Source: Clostridiales bacterium (GTDB taxonomy: Bacteria; Bacillota; Clostridia; Saccharofermentanales; Saccharofermentanaceae). From it: a DNA stretch of 55,715 nucleotides. Position numbers and translations under genes: made by a program. The notes below the pieces were generated by a model, which was given only the letters and a program-made list of their open reading frames with translations, had not been told where the DNA came from and did no database searches. Below are positions 33,110 through 41,596 of this stretch, piece after piece. The stretch covers positions 1 through 55,715 of the forward strand of contig JAFRRJ010000027.1 of NCBI GenBank assembly GCA_017428155.1, written 5' to 3'. Every line of letters starts with the position of its first letter. Within the stretch, counting starts at the first letter, position 1.

Positions 33110-34165
33110 TTACTTGATTCCCGACCTCGAGATTCCCTCGACGAGATAATCCTCGCCCCAGAAGAATATCAGCAGCGGCGGGATCATATATACAGCTGAT
33201 GCCGCGAATGCGATTCCGAGTTCGGGTTCGTTTATCTGTGAAAGGAACACTGACAGGGGCTGCTTCGATGCGTCGGTCAGAAGAACCAGCGGCTGCTCAA
33301 CCATGTTCCAGTAATCTATAAACAAAAGTATTGTCAAAGCGAATATCGCGTTCTTACACAATGGCAGCGCGATATTCGTGAAGATCTGCCATTCCGTCGC
33401 CCCGTCGAGCGTTGCCGCTTCGATATATCCTGAAGGGATCTGACGCATATATTTTGTAAGAAGGAAGATCGCAAATGTCGAGAATATACCCGGCAGGATG
33501 ATCGCCCATATAGTGTCCAGAATACCAAGTGCATCCGAGATCATATAATTCGGAACAAGCGTTACCTGGAAAGGCATGAGCATGAGGATGATATAAGAGA
33601 AAAATAAGATCTCCCTTCTCTTCCTTCTGTATCTGGCAAATGAGTAAGATGCAAGACATGCCACAACCATCTGTCCTCCGACGATCGGGAGCGTCAGGAT
33701 TATCGAATTCCAGTACTTGAACAGATACTCGGGATTCATAAACAGCAAAGTTGTGTACTGTTTTATTGTGACTTCTTCCGGAATGAGCTTTAAGACCGGC
33801 ATCCTGGACATATAGGTTGCGCCCTGTGTCGCGTGTCCGGACATGCTCTGGAAGACTACGTTATAGTTGGATACGATTTCTTCGGAAGACATGAACGAAT
33901 TAAGGAATGTGAAGAAGATCGGTACAAGTGCCAGTGCGGAAATGAGCACTGCCGCAGCAACTCCCAGGCCCGTAATGATTCCCTTAGTGATCTTCCTTTT
34001 TCTTAAGTTGAGTTCGATCCTCTTTTTCTCGCTCGCGAAAAAAGCCTCTCTCGCTTCTTCGGACAGCGAAGTGATAAATGTCTCAGGCTTCTTTGTCTCC
34101 GTGTAGATATGACGGCGGGCAAGTGTAGCCTGTTTTTTTCTTTCTATGCGCGTTAATTCGTCCAT
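33110..34165 (-). CDS. Sugar-type ABC transporter permease (MalG family)
   Basis: ATG at 34165 follows GGAGG (formed by the last codons of the upstream gene) and gives 351 aa. A charged cytoplasmic N-terminus (about 65 aa) precedes six membrane helices. The EAA loop reads YIEAATLDGATEWQIFTNIALPLCKNA, the site of contact with the ATPase. MalG-family permeases normally import oligosaccharides with a MalF partner, a solute-binding lipoprotein and an MsmX-type ATPase. The partner permease is directly upstream; no binding protein or ATPase is adjacent. Confidence 0.9.
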   Translation of the reverse strand: MDELTRIERKKQATLARRHIYTETKKPETFITSLSEEAREAFFASEKKRIELNLRKRKITKGIITGLGVAAAVLISALALVPIFFTFLNSFMSSEEIVSNYNVVFQSMSGHATQGATYMSRMPVLKLIPEEVTIKQYTTLLFMNPEYLFKYWNSIILTLPIVGGQMVVACLASYSFARYRRKRREILFFSYIILMLMPFQVTLVPNYMISDALGILDTIWAIILPGIFSTFAIFLLTKYMRQIPSGYIEAATLDGATEWQIFTNIALPLCKNAIFALTILLFIDYWNMVEQPLVLLTDASKQPLSVFLSQINEPELGIAFAASAVYMIPPLLIFFWGEDYLVEGISRSGIK

Positions 34166-34166
34166 C

Positions 34167-35333
34167 TTATTCCTCCACATCCGAGTCGAACTTGGATTCT
34201 GCGAAGAACAGACCGCCGACGATTATGATCATTACAATACACATTACTATCGCACCGGCTGACAGCTTACTGTAGTCCAGATGCGTGAACGAGTTGTTCA
34301 TGAAGTGCTGCAGCATATATAGGTTATCGAACGGATAATCACCCGTTAAGAGATAGACCTCTCTGAATATCTTGAATGAATTGATGAGTGACATGATACC
34401 GACAAAGAAGATCGTCGGTGACAGGTAGTGCAGCTTTATTGAGAAGAATCTCTTTAATGGACCTGCACCATCCATGGCAGCGGACTCCAGGATCTCATGC
34501 GGGATGCTGTTGAGGGCTGCAAGGAACAATACCATGTTGTATCCCAGGTTCTTCCACAGGAACAGAAGCATTATGACAACCTGTGCATAGGAGGACTTGA
34601 GCCAGTCTATCTTCTCGGGAGAGTCAAAGATCTTGGCTGCTATACCGTTAACAACGCCGTTATAACTGAAGAATACCTGCCAGATAAGAACGACAGATGC
34701 AACAGGAACCATCATAGGGTTCAGAAGGAAGCTTCTGAACAAGCTCTTTCCCGGAAGTCCGGTATTAAGGAGCAGTGCGATCAGCAAAGCAAGGATTACC
34801 GCCAAAGGCACGGATATCAAAGCAAATGTAAGGGTGTTTTGTGAAGCGGATATAAAAGCTTCGTTGGTCAGTACTCTCTCATAGTTGCGGAAACCGACAA
34901 AATCCGAATTTGTCGGCGACTTCTGGAACGAAGTCTTAAGGAGCATTATCAAAGGCAGAAAGAAGAATACCATAACGCCAGCAAGGCTCGGAGTAAGATA
35001 ACCCGTAAAAATGCCCCAGTCACGGAGTTTTCTCTTGAAGTGTCTCTTCTTGCGGACCTGGAGCTTTTCTCTTCTCTCGGGCGTATCCTCAAAAACCGGG
35101 ATATCCTTAGGAGTGAGCTTTTGCATAGCAAGCGGAGTAACGTTCTTCGGCTTGGGTCTGTTGATAAGAGCCTCTTCGGCCTCTTCAGCCGTGCGCACCT
35201 GCACCATCTGTCTCTCACGGACAGCCGGCAGCTTTACTTCTTTTTTGTCTGTCTGAACGGCTTCGGATCCCGGTCTTACACCGATGACCTCGCCTTTGTT
35301 GTTTAATTGATTTATGTTGTTCCTGTTATCCAT
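34167..35333 (-). CDS. Sugar-type ABC transporter permease (MalF/UgpA family)
   Basis: The 388-aa permease has an unusually long hydrophilic N-terminus (about 105 residues, rich in Glu, Arg and Lys) before six membrane helices. The EAA motif appears as ILESAAMDGAGPLKRFFSIKLHYLSPT. It pairs with the MalG-type permease whose start lies 1 bp beyond this stop codon. It is the first gene of the five-gene cluster ending with the transglutaminase lipoprotein. The transported solute is unknown. Confidence 0.9.
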   Translation of the reverse strand: MDNRNNINQLNNKGEVIGVRPGSEAVQTDKKEVKLPAVRERQMVQVRTAEEAEEALINRPKPKNVTPLAMQKLTPKDIPVFEDTPERREKLQVRKKRHFKRKLRDWGIFTGYLTPSLAGVMVFFFLPLIMLLKTSFQKSPTNSDFVGFRNYERVLTNEAFISASQNTLTFALISVPLAVILALLIALLLNTGLPGKSLFRSFLLNPMMVPVASVVLIWQVFFSYNGVVNGIAAKIFDSPEKIDWLKSSYAQVVIMLLFLWKNLGYNMVLFLAALNSIPHEILESAAMDGAGPLKRFFSIKLHYLSPTIFFVGIMSLINSFKIFREVYLLTGDYPFDNLYMLQHFMNNSFTHLDYSKLSAGAIVMCIVMIIIVGGLFFAESKFDSDVEE

Positions 35334-35540
35334 AGTAATAATAATATTCCTGAAAAACTCAGACGAATTATACTATTCGCTACAACCATATTCATATTTT
35401 TTTATGTATATTTTGTGGCAAATCGGCATCAAAACGGCATCAACGCTTTGTTTTATTGCCTTCATGTCTAAGTATATCTATTATGCGAAAACATTATAGT
35501 ATAATTTTAGTTAAGATTTCCTTAAGTTTTTGGAGCAGTC

Positions 35541-37088
35541 ATGAAGCGCGAGACTACACTGGATTACAGGCATGGTAAAACATTAGACGCAAAGAAGATT
35601 TTTCTGATCTGCGCTCTCATACTCATGTACTGTCCTTTTTTCTATACCGACATGATCGGAAATTATGTCGGAGACGCAGCAATCCAGATAAAGATCGGTC
35701 TGGACTGCCTTTCTAGCGGAAGATTCGTCCCTGTTGAGATCTACAGCTGGCACGAAGGGCTCAACTGGTGGCCTCACGAGATCGGCTGGTATTACATAGT
35801 CGGAGCGGCTTATAAAGTGTTGGGGCTCGCCGGAGTTATCCTGGTCACTGCCACCTTCAATTACGCAATAGCGGGAATCGCTTTCAAAAAATACAAGGAC
35901 ACGGTCCATCCGCTGGTAATAGTAGCATCAGCTGCCATAGCAAGGCTCTTTACCTTTCCTAACTATAATGCGAGGCCGCACCTTTTCTCGGAACTGGCTT
36001 TCCTTCTCGTTATCTACGTGATGCTCTCCACAAAAAAGAGTCAGCTGTTCAAGTCCCTCTTTTTCTGCGGAGCTGTTTTCGCGCTGGCCTGGGTGCACGG
36101 CGGAATGGTCCCGCTCCTTTTCGCGGTCTACGCGGTCTTCGTGGTCATAGAACTCATCTTCAGGCAGTTTAAGACTGCACTGATCGATCTGGCGACAGCC
36201 GCAGGAGCTTTTATCTGCTCACTTCTTAACCCTCTTGGCATTAAGGTCTGGGCCTATGCACTGGTCCAGTCAGACGGCAAGGATGTCTGGAAATACAATA
36301 TAGAATGGGCTCCCAAGACTTTCGAGATATGGGAGATAGCGCTTTTGCTGCTCATAATCGTTGCATTTATCGTTGACGGACGAGTAAAGAAGTTCGACAA
36401 AGATGCGATTACAAGGCTCTGCATATTCTGTCTGTTCATTATCATCTCCTGCAAATACTGCAGATTCATGAACTTCACGGCGCTGTTCATCCTTGCTTTG
36501 TGCACCGAAGAGCTCCAGAGCCTTATCATTTGGCTGAACAGCAATATCCTTCACATCAACAGGGAAAAGATCAGATTCAGCAATGCTTCATTTTATATAC
36601 TCTCAGGTTTCTGCATCCTTTTCTTCGGATTTACGACTGTATTCTCTATAGTTAACTATATCCCCACTAACACCATGTCAGACTCAAGCGCGATCGCCGC
36701 TTACGACGAAGGCGTGATTTCCTGTCTAAAACAGAAAGGCTATAAGAGGATCTATAACTCCTTTAATACCGGCACCTGGCTTGCCTTCTACGGCATTCCG
36801 GTCCATATCGACAACCGTTCGGATCTTTATATGGCAAGCTTTTCAGGCACCGACTATATCTCAGGACAGATGATGATCGACAATATCGCCGACATGGATA
36901 AATTCGTTGATAAATATGACTGTGACGCTGTCGTTCTCGACCTTTTGCCCGGCACAACTGACGAGTGGTTTGCTGATGATCTATATTCCGCTTCTGACAG
37001 ATATAAGGTCATATACGACAACACGGTAACATCCGTCTATAAAAATGATATAAGCACCCGATGGCTTGTAGTCGAGTGCTTAGAATGA
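35541..37088 (+). CDS. Polytopic membrane protein, GT-C-like
   Basis: The 515-aa protein has about ten hydrophobic helices and a soluble C-terminal domain (residues 385-515). An Asp-containing first loop (YVGDAAIQIKIGLDCLSSGRFVP) and the conserved-looking WWPHEIGWYYIVGAAYK are reminiscent of GT-C glycosyltransferases and related lipid-linked sugar enzymes, in which a loop acidic residue after the first helix is catalytic. No specific family is recognised, so this is a suggestion only. A TATAAT at 35499-35504 precedes it without a clear -35, and TGGAG stands 5 nt before the ATG. Confidence 0.65.
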   Translation: MKRETTLDYRHGKTLDAKKIFLICALILMYCPFFYTDMIGNYVGDAAIQIKIGLDCLSSGRFVPVEIYSWHEGLNWWPHEIGWYYIVGAAYKVLGLAGVILVTATFNYAIAGIAFKKYKDTVHPLVIVASAAIARLFTFPNYNARPHLFSELAFLLVIYVMLSTKKSQLFKSLFFCGAVFALAWVHGGMVPLLFAVYAVFVVIELIFRQFKTALIDLATAAGAFICSLLNPLGIKVWAYALVQSDGKDVWKYNIEWAPKTFEIWEIALLLLIIVAFIVDGRVKKFDKDAITRLCIFCLFIIISCKYCRFMNFTALFILALCTEELQSLIIWLNSNILHINREKIRFSNASFYILSGFCILFFGFTTVFSIVNYIPTNTMSDSSAIAAYDEGVISCLKQKGYKRIYNSFNTGTWLAFYGIPVHIDNRSDLYMASFSGTDYISGQMMIDNIADMDKFVDKYDCDAVVLDLLPGTTDEWFADDLYSASDRYKVIYDNTVTSVYKNDISTRWLVVECLE

Positions 37089-37095
37089 TGTATTT
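37041..37095. terminator. Bidirectional terminator overlapping the membrane protein stop
   Basis: AAGCACCCGA (37052-37061) and TCGAGTGCTT (37072-37081) form a 10-bp stem with one mismatch. T-rich sequence follows on the + strand and TATATCATTTTT on the reverse strand. The hairpin covers the last codons of the + gene and lies 30 bp past the pyruvate kinase stop. Confidence 0.6.
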
Positions 37096-37111
37096 TATTT
37101 GGTTTTAAGGA

Positions 37112-38527
37112 TCAGCTGACAGTTTCCACCTTGATGGTATTGGTGTTTCCCGCCTTGCCGTTGATAAGGCCGCCTGTCATAACGACATTGTCGCCCGCCT
37201 CAAGACCAAGTGTATCCTTTGCAACATTAAATCCGTGATAGAACATTACATCCGTGGATGTAAACTCCTCATTCAGGATCGGGATAACGCCCCATGAGAG
37301 ATTGAGTCTTCTCCAGATCCTCTCTGACGTTGTCATTCCGATGATATCTATCGGGCATCTGAAACGGGATACCATTCTTGCGGTAACACCGCTTCTTGAG
37401 TGGACTACGATAGCCTTGGCACCCACATCGATTGCCATCTGGCATGTGGCGTGGGAGATAGCGTCAAGGTTATTTCTGATCTTGAACTCCTGCTTGAAGA
37501 AACGTTCCCTGTAGTTGATGTGGTTCTCGGTATATTCGGCAACCTGGGACATTGTCTTTACAGCCTCTACAGGATACTTGCCGGCAGCAGACTCTCCCGA
37601 GAGCATGATTGCCGACGAACCGTCATAAACTGCATTTGCAACGTCAGAGATCTCAGCTCTGGTCGGTCTCGGGTTGTTGATCATGGACTCGAGCATCTCC
37701 GTGGCTGTAATAACACGGCGGCCGAGAAGCCTGCAACGCTTGATAAGCTGCTTCTGGACACTCGGAACCTCAACAAACGGGATCTCGACGCCCAGATCGC
37801 CTCTTGCGATCATGATGCCTGCACATTTCTGTGAGATCTCGTCGATGTTGTCTACACCTGCCCTGTTCTCGATCTTGGCAATTACTTCGATATTCTCGCC
37901 GCCATTGGCATCTAAGAACTCACGCATCTCGATCATATCTTCTTTGCGCGATACAAAAGAAGCAGCAACAAAATCAATATCGTTCTTTATACCAAATAGA
38001 AGATCCTTCTTGTCCTGTTCACTAAGGAAATCGCCCTGCATGACCTTGTTCGGGAAGTTCATTGACTTCTGGTCAGAGAGTGTGCCTCCGACGATTACAT
38101 CGCAGATGACGTTCTGTCCATTGATCTCTCTTACCTCAAGGATAACAAGTCCGTTATTGATAAGAACTCTGTCACCGGGATTGAGCTGCTGGGGCAGGAG
38201 CTTATATGTTACAGATACTCTTGTCTCATCGCCTTCGATATCGTCTGTCGTGAGCGTGAATGTGGATCCTTCCTTAAGTTCGACCTTGTGATCCTTGAAT
38301 GTCTTGATCCTGTACTCGGGACCCTTGGTATCGAGCATGATGGCGATCGGGAGATTAAGCTTCTCCCTTACTCTCTTGATCAGATCGATCTTCTCCTGAT
38401 GCTGTTCATGTGTACCGTGCGAAAAGTTGAGCCTTGCTACATTCATTCCTGCTTCGCACATTTGAGACAGGGTCTCTTCGTTGTCCGAAGCGGGTCCTAT
38501 TGTGCAGATGATCTTGGTTTTGCGCAT
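37112..38527 (-). CDS. pyk: Pyruvate kinase
   Basis: The 471-aa enzyme shows the pyruvate-kinase landmarks: MRKTKIICTIGPAS, ARLNFSHGTHEQH, IMLDTKGPEYRI (metal and substrate contacts), the active-site lysine segment IEVIAKIENRAGV, and MIARGDLGVEIPF. The C-terminal domain (VVHSRSGVTARMVSRFR) closes the protein without the extra PEP-utiliser-like domain carried by some Firmicutes enzymes. It converts phosphoenolpyruvate and ADP to pyruvate and ATP in the cytosol, the last step of glycolysis. It is apparently monocistronic and diverges from the GMP synthase gene. Confidence 0.97.
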   Translation of the reverse strand: MRKTKIICTIGPASDNEETLSQMCEAGMNVARLNFSHGTHEQHQEKIDLIKRVREKLNLPIAIMLDTKGPEYRIKTFKDHKVELKEGSTFTLTTDDIEGDETRVSVTYKLLPQQLNPGDRVLINNGLVILEVREINGQNVICDVIVGGTLSDQKSMNFPNKVMQGDFLSEQDKKDLLFGIKNDIDFVAASFVSRKEDMIEMREFLDANGGENIEVIAKIENRAGVDNIDEISQKCAGIMIARGDLGVEIPFVEVPSVQKQLIKRCRLLGRRVITATEMLESMINNPRPTRAEISDVANAVYDGSSAIMLSGESAAGKYPVEAVKTMSQVAEYTENHINYRERFFKQEFKIRNNLDAISHATCQMAIDVGAKAIVVHSRSGVTARMVSRFRCPIDIIGMTTSERIWRRLNLSWGVIPILNEEFTSTDVMFYHGFNVAKDTLGLEAGDNVVMTGGLINGKAGNTNTIKVETVS

Positions 38528-38672
38528 ATTCTAAAGGTATCTCCTTATAATAAAAGATAAATTAAATTTCCTCTTAAAAAGTTATGCCTGATTTTAACAT
38601 TTGTAACCCCAAACTTCTTCACAATATTGTAAAATGTTTTAGTCAATATTTTTTACATTGGAGGCTTTACAA

Positions 38673-39653
38673 ATGGCAGACGTAAGACCCGATTCCCTTA
38701 AAAGAATTACTACAAAAGCCCAGGCAGACGAGTTTATCGCAGATCAGATCAAGGCTATCCAGGAGCAGGTTGGAGACAAGAAAGTCCTTCTTGCGCTCTC
38801 AGGCGGAGTTGACTCTTCAGTAGTCGCAGCTCTCCTCATCAAAGCCATCGGCGACAAGCTTGTTTGTGTACACGTTAACCACGGACTCTTAAGAAAAGGC
38901 GAGCCCGAGATGGTATGCAAGGTTTTCAGAGACGAACTCGGCGCAAACCTCATCTATGTTGATGCCACAGACAGATTCCTTGATCTTTTGGCAGGTGTCA
39001 GTGATCCTGAGACCAAGCGTCACATCATCGGCGAAGAGTTCATCAAGGTCTTTGCTGAAGAAGCTTCCAAGCTTGACGGTATCGCATTCCTCGCTCAGGG
39101 CACGATCTATCCTGACATCCTCGAGAGCGAGAAAGGCATCAAGGCACACCACAACGTTGGCGGTCTTCCCCCGGAACTCAATTTTGAGCTCGTTGAGCCC
39201 GTCAAGTATCTCTACAAGGACGAAGTCCGTGTTGTCGGCTCCGCTCTGGGTCTTCCTGACAACATGGTATACCGTCAGCCTTTCCCTGGTCCCGGACTCG
39301 GTGTAAGATGCCCCGGTGCCATCACAAGAGACAGACTTGAAGCAGTAAGAGAGTCTGACGCTATCTTAAGAGAGGAATTCGCAAATGCTGGTCTTGCAGG
39401 CAAGGTCTGGCAGTACTTCACTGTAGTACCTGACTTCAAGTCCACAGGCATCAAGAACGGCGAGCGTTCCTTCGAGTGGCTCGTAATAATCCGCGCTGTC
39501 AACACAACAGACGCTATCGCTGCTTCCATCGAGCAGATCCCCTACGACCTTTTAGCTAAGATCGAAGGCCGTATCGTAAGCGAGGTCAAGGGCGTTAACC
39601 GTGTCCTCTATGACATCACACCCAAGCCTACCGGAACGATCGAGTACGAATAA
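38673..39653 (+). CDS. guaA: GMP synthase ATP-pyrophosphatase subunit (no glutaminase domain)
   Basis: ATG at 38673 (GGAGG 8 nt upstream; the TTG at 38658 is part of that site) gives 326 aa. The PP-loop LALSGGVDSSVVAALL, the segments ESEKGIKAHHNVGGLP and VYRQPFPGPGLGVRCPGAITRDRL, and the C-terminal dimerisation piece FEWLVIIRAVNTTDA...TGTIEYE identify the synthetase half of GMP synthase. Bacterial GuaA is usually about 510 aa with an N-terminal class-I glutaminase; that domain is absent and no gene for it lies nearby. The enzyme aminates XMP to GMP and must obtain ammonia from a separate glutaminase or from free ammonium. Confidence 0.93.
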   Translation: MADVRPDSLKRITTKAQADEFIADQIKAIQEQVGDKKVLLALSGGVDSSVVAALLIKAIGDKLVCVHVNHGLLRKGEPEMVCKVFRDELGANLIYVDATDRFLDLLAGVSDPETKRHIIGEEFIKVFAEEASKLDGIAFLAQGTIYPDILESEKGIKAHHNVGGLPPELNFELVEPVKYLYKDEVRVVGSALGLPDNMVYRQPFPGPGLGVRCPGAITRDRLEAVRESDAILREEFANAGLAGKVWQYFTVVPDFKSTGIKNGERSFEWLVIIRAVNTTDAIAASIEQIPYDLLAKIEGRIVSEVKGVNRVLYDITPKPTGTIEYE

Positions 39654-39667
39654 TCGCAAAACGCTTG

Positions 39668-39699
39668 AAAGCCCCGTAAACAGGGGCTTTTAATTTTTT
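39668..39699 (+). terminator. Terminator of guaA
   Basis: AAAGCCCC and GGGGCTTT form a perfect 8-bp stem with a 7-nt loop, followed by TAATTTTTT. Confidence 0.9.
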
Positions 39700-39772
39700 A
39701 AGCCACTAAAAAGCCACCAAAAACAAAGAATAGTGAATTTTTCAGTGCTTGAAATGGCTCTAAAATCGCCAT
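39698..39772 (-). pseudogene. Truncated duplicate of the 52-aa small gene
   Basis: From ATG at 39772 the reverse strand reads MAILEPFQ, identical to the start of the small gene at 40808-40966, then diverges (ALKNSLFFVFGGFLVA, stop) into unrelated sequence reaching the guaA terminator. The two nucleotide differences within the shared codons are both synonymous. This is a 5' remnant left by duplication or rearrangement. Confidence 0.6.
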
Positions 39773-39803
39773 GAGTTCTTTACTTGGATGATATAATTAC
39801 CTT
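39748..39803. repeat. 56-bp direct repeat, copy 1 (divergent promoter plus small-gene start)
   Basis: The segment from CTTGAAATGG to TAATTACCTT matches copy 2 at 40942-40997 at 54 of 56 positions. It carries an extended -10 element, TGATATAAT (39789-39797), pointing towards the HAD gene at 39874, and on the reverse strand the first codons of the small-gene family. Confidence 0.85.
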
Positions 39804-39873
39804 ATGACGGCATAGGAGAGAAAGAGTCCTTTGTCGATTAACTTTAATTTTTCTTCTTGGGAAAAAGGGATTT

Positions 39874-40548
39874 ATGATCAAAGCAGTTATTTTCGATATG
39901 TTCGAGACGCTCGTGTCGATCTTCTCTGGCAAGAGCTATTTCAGTGAACACATGGCAGCGGACCTGAATATCTCGGTCGAAGATTTCAGAACAGTGTGGC
40001 ACACCACCGAGCAATCCAGAAGCCTCGGGCAGAACACCATTCCGGAGGTCATGAAGATCTGTCTCGAGACGCTCGGGCTTTACAGCGAGGAAAAAGCTCA
40101 GCTGGTTGTTAATCATCGAAAAGAACATCTCGAGGATGTTTTCGCGCACACGCCCAAGGAGACTATCGAACTTTTGCAGGCGCTGAAGACCCAAGGCATA
40201 AAGATCGGCCTTATCAGCAACTGCTATTCTGACGAGGCGCAGGCCATAAAGGAGAGCGTCCTCTACCCGTTCTTTGATGCGACAGTCTTATCTTACGAGC
40301 AGGGCATCACCAAGCCCGATCCCGAGATATTCAGACGGGCCGTCGAGATGCTCGGCGTCAGCGCGGACGAATGCCTCTATGTAGGCGATGGCGGTTCAAA
40401 AGAGCTCTACGCCGCAAGAGACGCGGGCATGAAAGCCGTGCAGGCACTGTATTTCGCGCACCTAGCATACGAGCCACACATTCCCTGCGGGAGGCTTAAT
40501 GAGTTCGAACCCGCGTATACACAGATGGACGTGCTGAAGTACTTGTGA
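39874..40548 (+). CDS. HAD-family hydrolase
   Basis: The 224-aa protein has HAD motif I as FDMFETLV, motif II in GLISNCYSDE, a Lys in ITKPDPEIF, and motif IV GDGGSKELYAARDAGM. The second Asp of the usual DxD pair is Phe, as in haloacid-dehalogenase-like members (FDxYGTL/FDxFGTL), so a phosphatase role is less certain than for DxD enzymes. The helical cap (residues 15-85) is of the C1 type. A site AAAGGGA stands 4 nt before the ATG, and transcription probably starts at the extended -10 in repeat copy 1. Confidence 0.85.
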   Translation: MIKAVIFDMFETLVSIFSGKSYFSEHMAADLNISVEDFRTVWHTTEQSRSLGQNTIPEVMKICLETLGLYSEEKAQLVVNHRKEHLEDVFAHTPKETIELLQALKTQGIKIGLISNCYSDEAQAIKESVLYPFFDATVLSYEQGITKPDPEIFRRAVEMLGVSADECLYVGDGGSKELYAARDAGMKAVQALYFAHLAYEPHIPCGRLNEFEPAYTQMDVLKYL

Positions 40549-40607
40549 GGGTGGCAGTAATCCCCTACAACTTTTTTCTATTCGACTATATCGCAATTTA
40601 ATGCACT

Positions 40608-40640
40608 AAGCCTCGGAGTCAAAATCCGAGGCTTATTTAT
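40608..40640. terminator. Bidirectional terminator after the HAD gene
   Basis: AAGCCTCGGA and TCCGAGGCTT form a perfect 10-bp stem with a 7-nt loop, followed by ATTTATTG. It lies between the HAD gene and the reverse-strand small gene ending at 40648, and can serve both. Confidence 0.8.
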
Positions 40641-40647
40641 TGAATGA

Positions 40648-40815
40648 TTATAGCGGAAGATTATCAATGCACATGTAATAGACGCCGATTCTCTTGATAA
40701 AATCGTTTACATCGTGCTTAATATGAGCCACCTTATAAGGTACTCTTTGAATCCGAGCTAGAAGAACCGCCAGAGCTCCGCCCCATACTACAGTTGTGTC
40801 ACATGGCTTATCCAT
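40648..40815 (-). CDS. 55-aa hypothetical protein, second gene of a small overlapping pair
   Basis: The reading frame starts at ATG 40815, inside the end of the upstream 52-aa gene (8-bp overlap), and ends at 40648 just before a terminator. The product (MDKPCDTTVVWGGALAVLLARIQ... IKRIGVYYMCIDNLPL) has a short hydrophobic stretch followed by a basic segment. I do not recognise it. Coupled tiny genes such as these often belong to toxin-antitoxin or mobile-element remnants, but nothing in the residues proves that. Confidence 0.4.
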   Translation of the reverse strand: MDKPCDTTVVWGGALAVLLARIQRVPYKVAHIKHDVNDFIKRIGVYYMCIDNLPL

Positions 40816-40966
40816 AGGTTTCTACAAATTCTTTAATGGTAGCTTCGTTATAGGGCTGGAGATCGTTCTCGAATTTTCTCTCGAACTCCTTCTTAGCTAA
40901 AACTGAAAGTGTATTGCCTTTTTTCGTGAAGTTAAGCCACTCTTGAAATGGTTCTAAAATTGCCAT
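40808..40966 (-). CDS. 52-aa hypothetical protein, first gene of a small overlapping pair
   Basis: The frame from ATG 40966 to TAA 40808 codes MAILEPFQEWLNFTKKGNT followed by a charged helical half (LAKKEFERKFENDLQPYNEATIKEFVETYG). Its 5' end is the part repeated at 39748-39803, where the eight shared codons differ only synonymously, evidence that it has been under coding selection. The upstream AAAGAA is a weak ribosome site. It looks like a soluble helical peptide and could be the partner of the overlapping 55-aa product. Function is unknown. Confidence 0.5.
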   Translation of the reverse strand: MAILEPFQEWLNFTKKGNTLSVLAKKEFERKFENDLQPYNEATIKEFVETYG

Positions 40967-40997
40967 GAGTTCTTTACTTGGATGATATAATTACCTT
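40942..40997. repeat. 56-bp direct repeat, copy 2
   Basis: This is the partner of 39748-39803, with the same extended -10 element (TGATATAAT, 40983-40991) directed to the GNAT gene at 41047, and the start of the 52-aa gene on the reverse strand. Confidence 0.85.
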
Positions 40998-41046
40998 GTC
41001 TGAGGGAGTGATCCCTTAGTCAAGAAAATCAGCAGGAAACGGAACT

Positions 41047-41574
41047 ATGGATATTAAACTCATACCTTTAACAGAAGATGACAGAGAACAGTTTATTCTG
41101 GATAATCAGGAGGCTTTCAATTACGGAGCTCTTGAGGAGTTTGGCCGCCGCGATGATCATTTCGAGGAAGAAGGAGAGATCATTTCGAGAAAAACCATAG
41201 AAGATTCCATCGATGCAGGCGAAGCTTACAGGATCGTTCAGGATGGCGAAAAAGTCGGCGGTGTTATCTTAAAAGTCGAAGGAGACAGAGGTGATCTTGA
41301 GATACTGTTTGTTTCTCCCAAAGTTCACAGCAAAGGTATCGGATATGCCGCGTGGTGTGAAGTGGAAAAGATGCATCCTGAAGTTAAGATATGGGAGACA
41401 GTTACACCATATTTTGAGAAGAGAAACATCCACTTCTATGTGAACCGCTGCGGATTCCATATTGTAGAGTTCTTTAACAGTCATCATCCGGATCCTAATG
41501 ATCCCGATGAAAAGGACATTCCCGTTGATGATCAATTCCCAGACGGCATGTTCAGGTTTGAGAAAAGACTATAA
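41047..41574 (+). CDS. GNAT-family N-acetyltransferase
   Basis: The 175-aa protein has the GNAT core: a strand KVGGVILKVEGDRGDLEILFVSPKVHSKGIGYAAWCEVE, which contains the acetyl-CoA-binding turn (V-x-P-x2-x-x-KGIG), and the later FYVNRCGFHIVEFF motif. It transfers an acetyl group from acetyl-CoA to an unknown amine. AGGAAACGG lies upstream. The C-terminal tail is acidic and Asp/Pro rich. It is followed after 22 bp by a second small gene on the same strand. Confidence 0.88.
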   Translation: MDIKLIPLTEDDREQFILDNQEAFNYGALEEFGRRDDHFEEEGEIISRKTIEDSIDAGEAYRIVQDGEKVGGVILKVEGDRGDLEILFVSPKVHSKGIGYAAWCEVEKMHPEVKIWETVTPYFEKRNIHFYVNRCGFHIVEFFNSHHPDPNDPDEKDIPVDDQFPDGMFRFEKRL

Positions 41575-41596
41575 AATTAGCAGGAAAGGACATGAT

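Noticed and set aside
37674..38291. 205-codon + strand reading frame
   Set aside because: Antisense to pyruvate kinase, which is certain; the Ser-rich translation is a codon-bias shadow.
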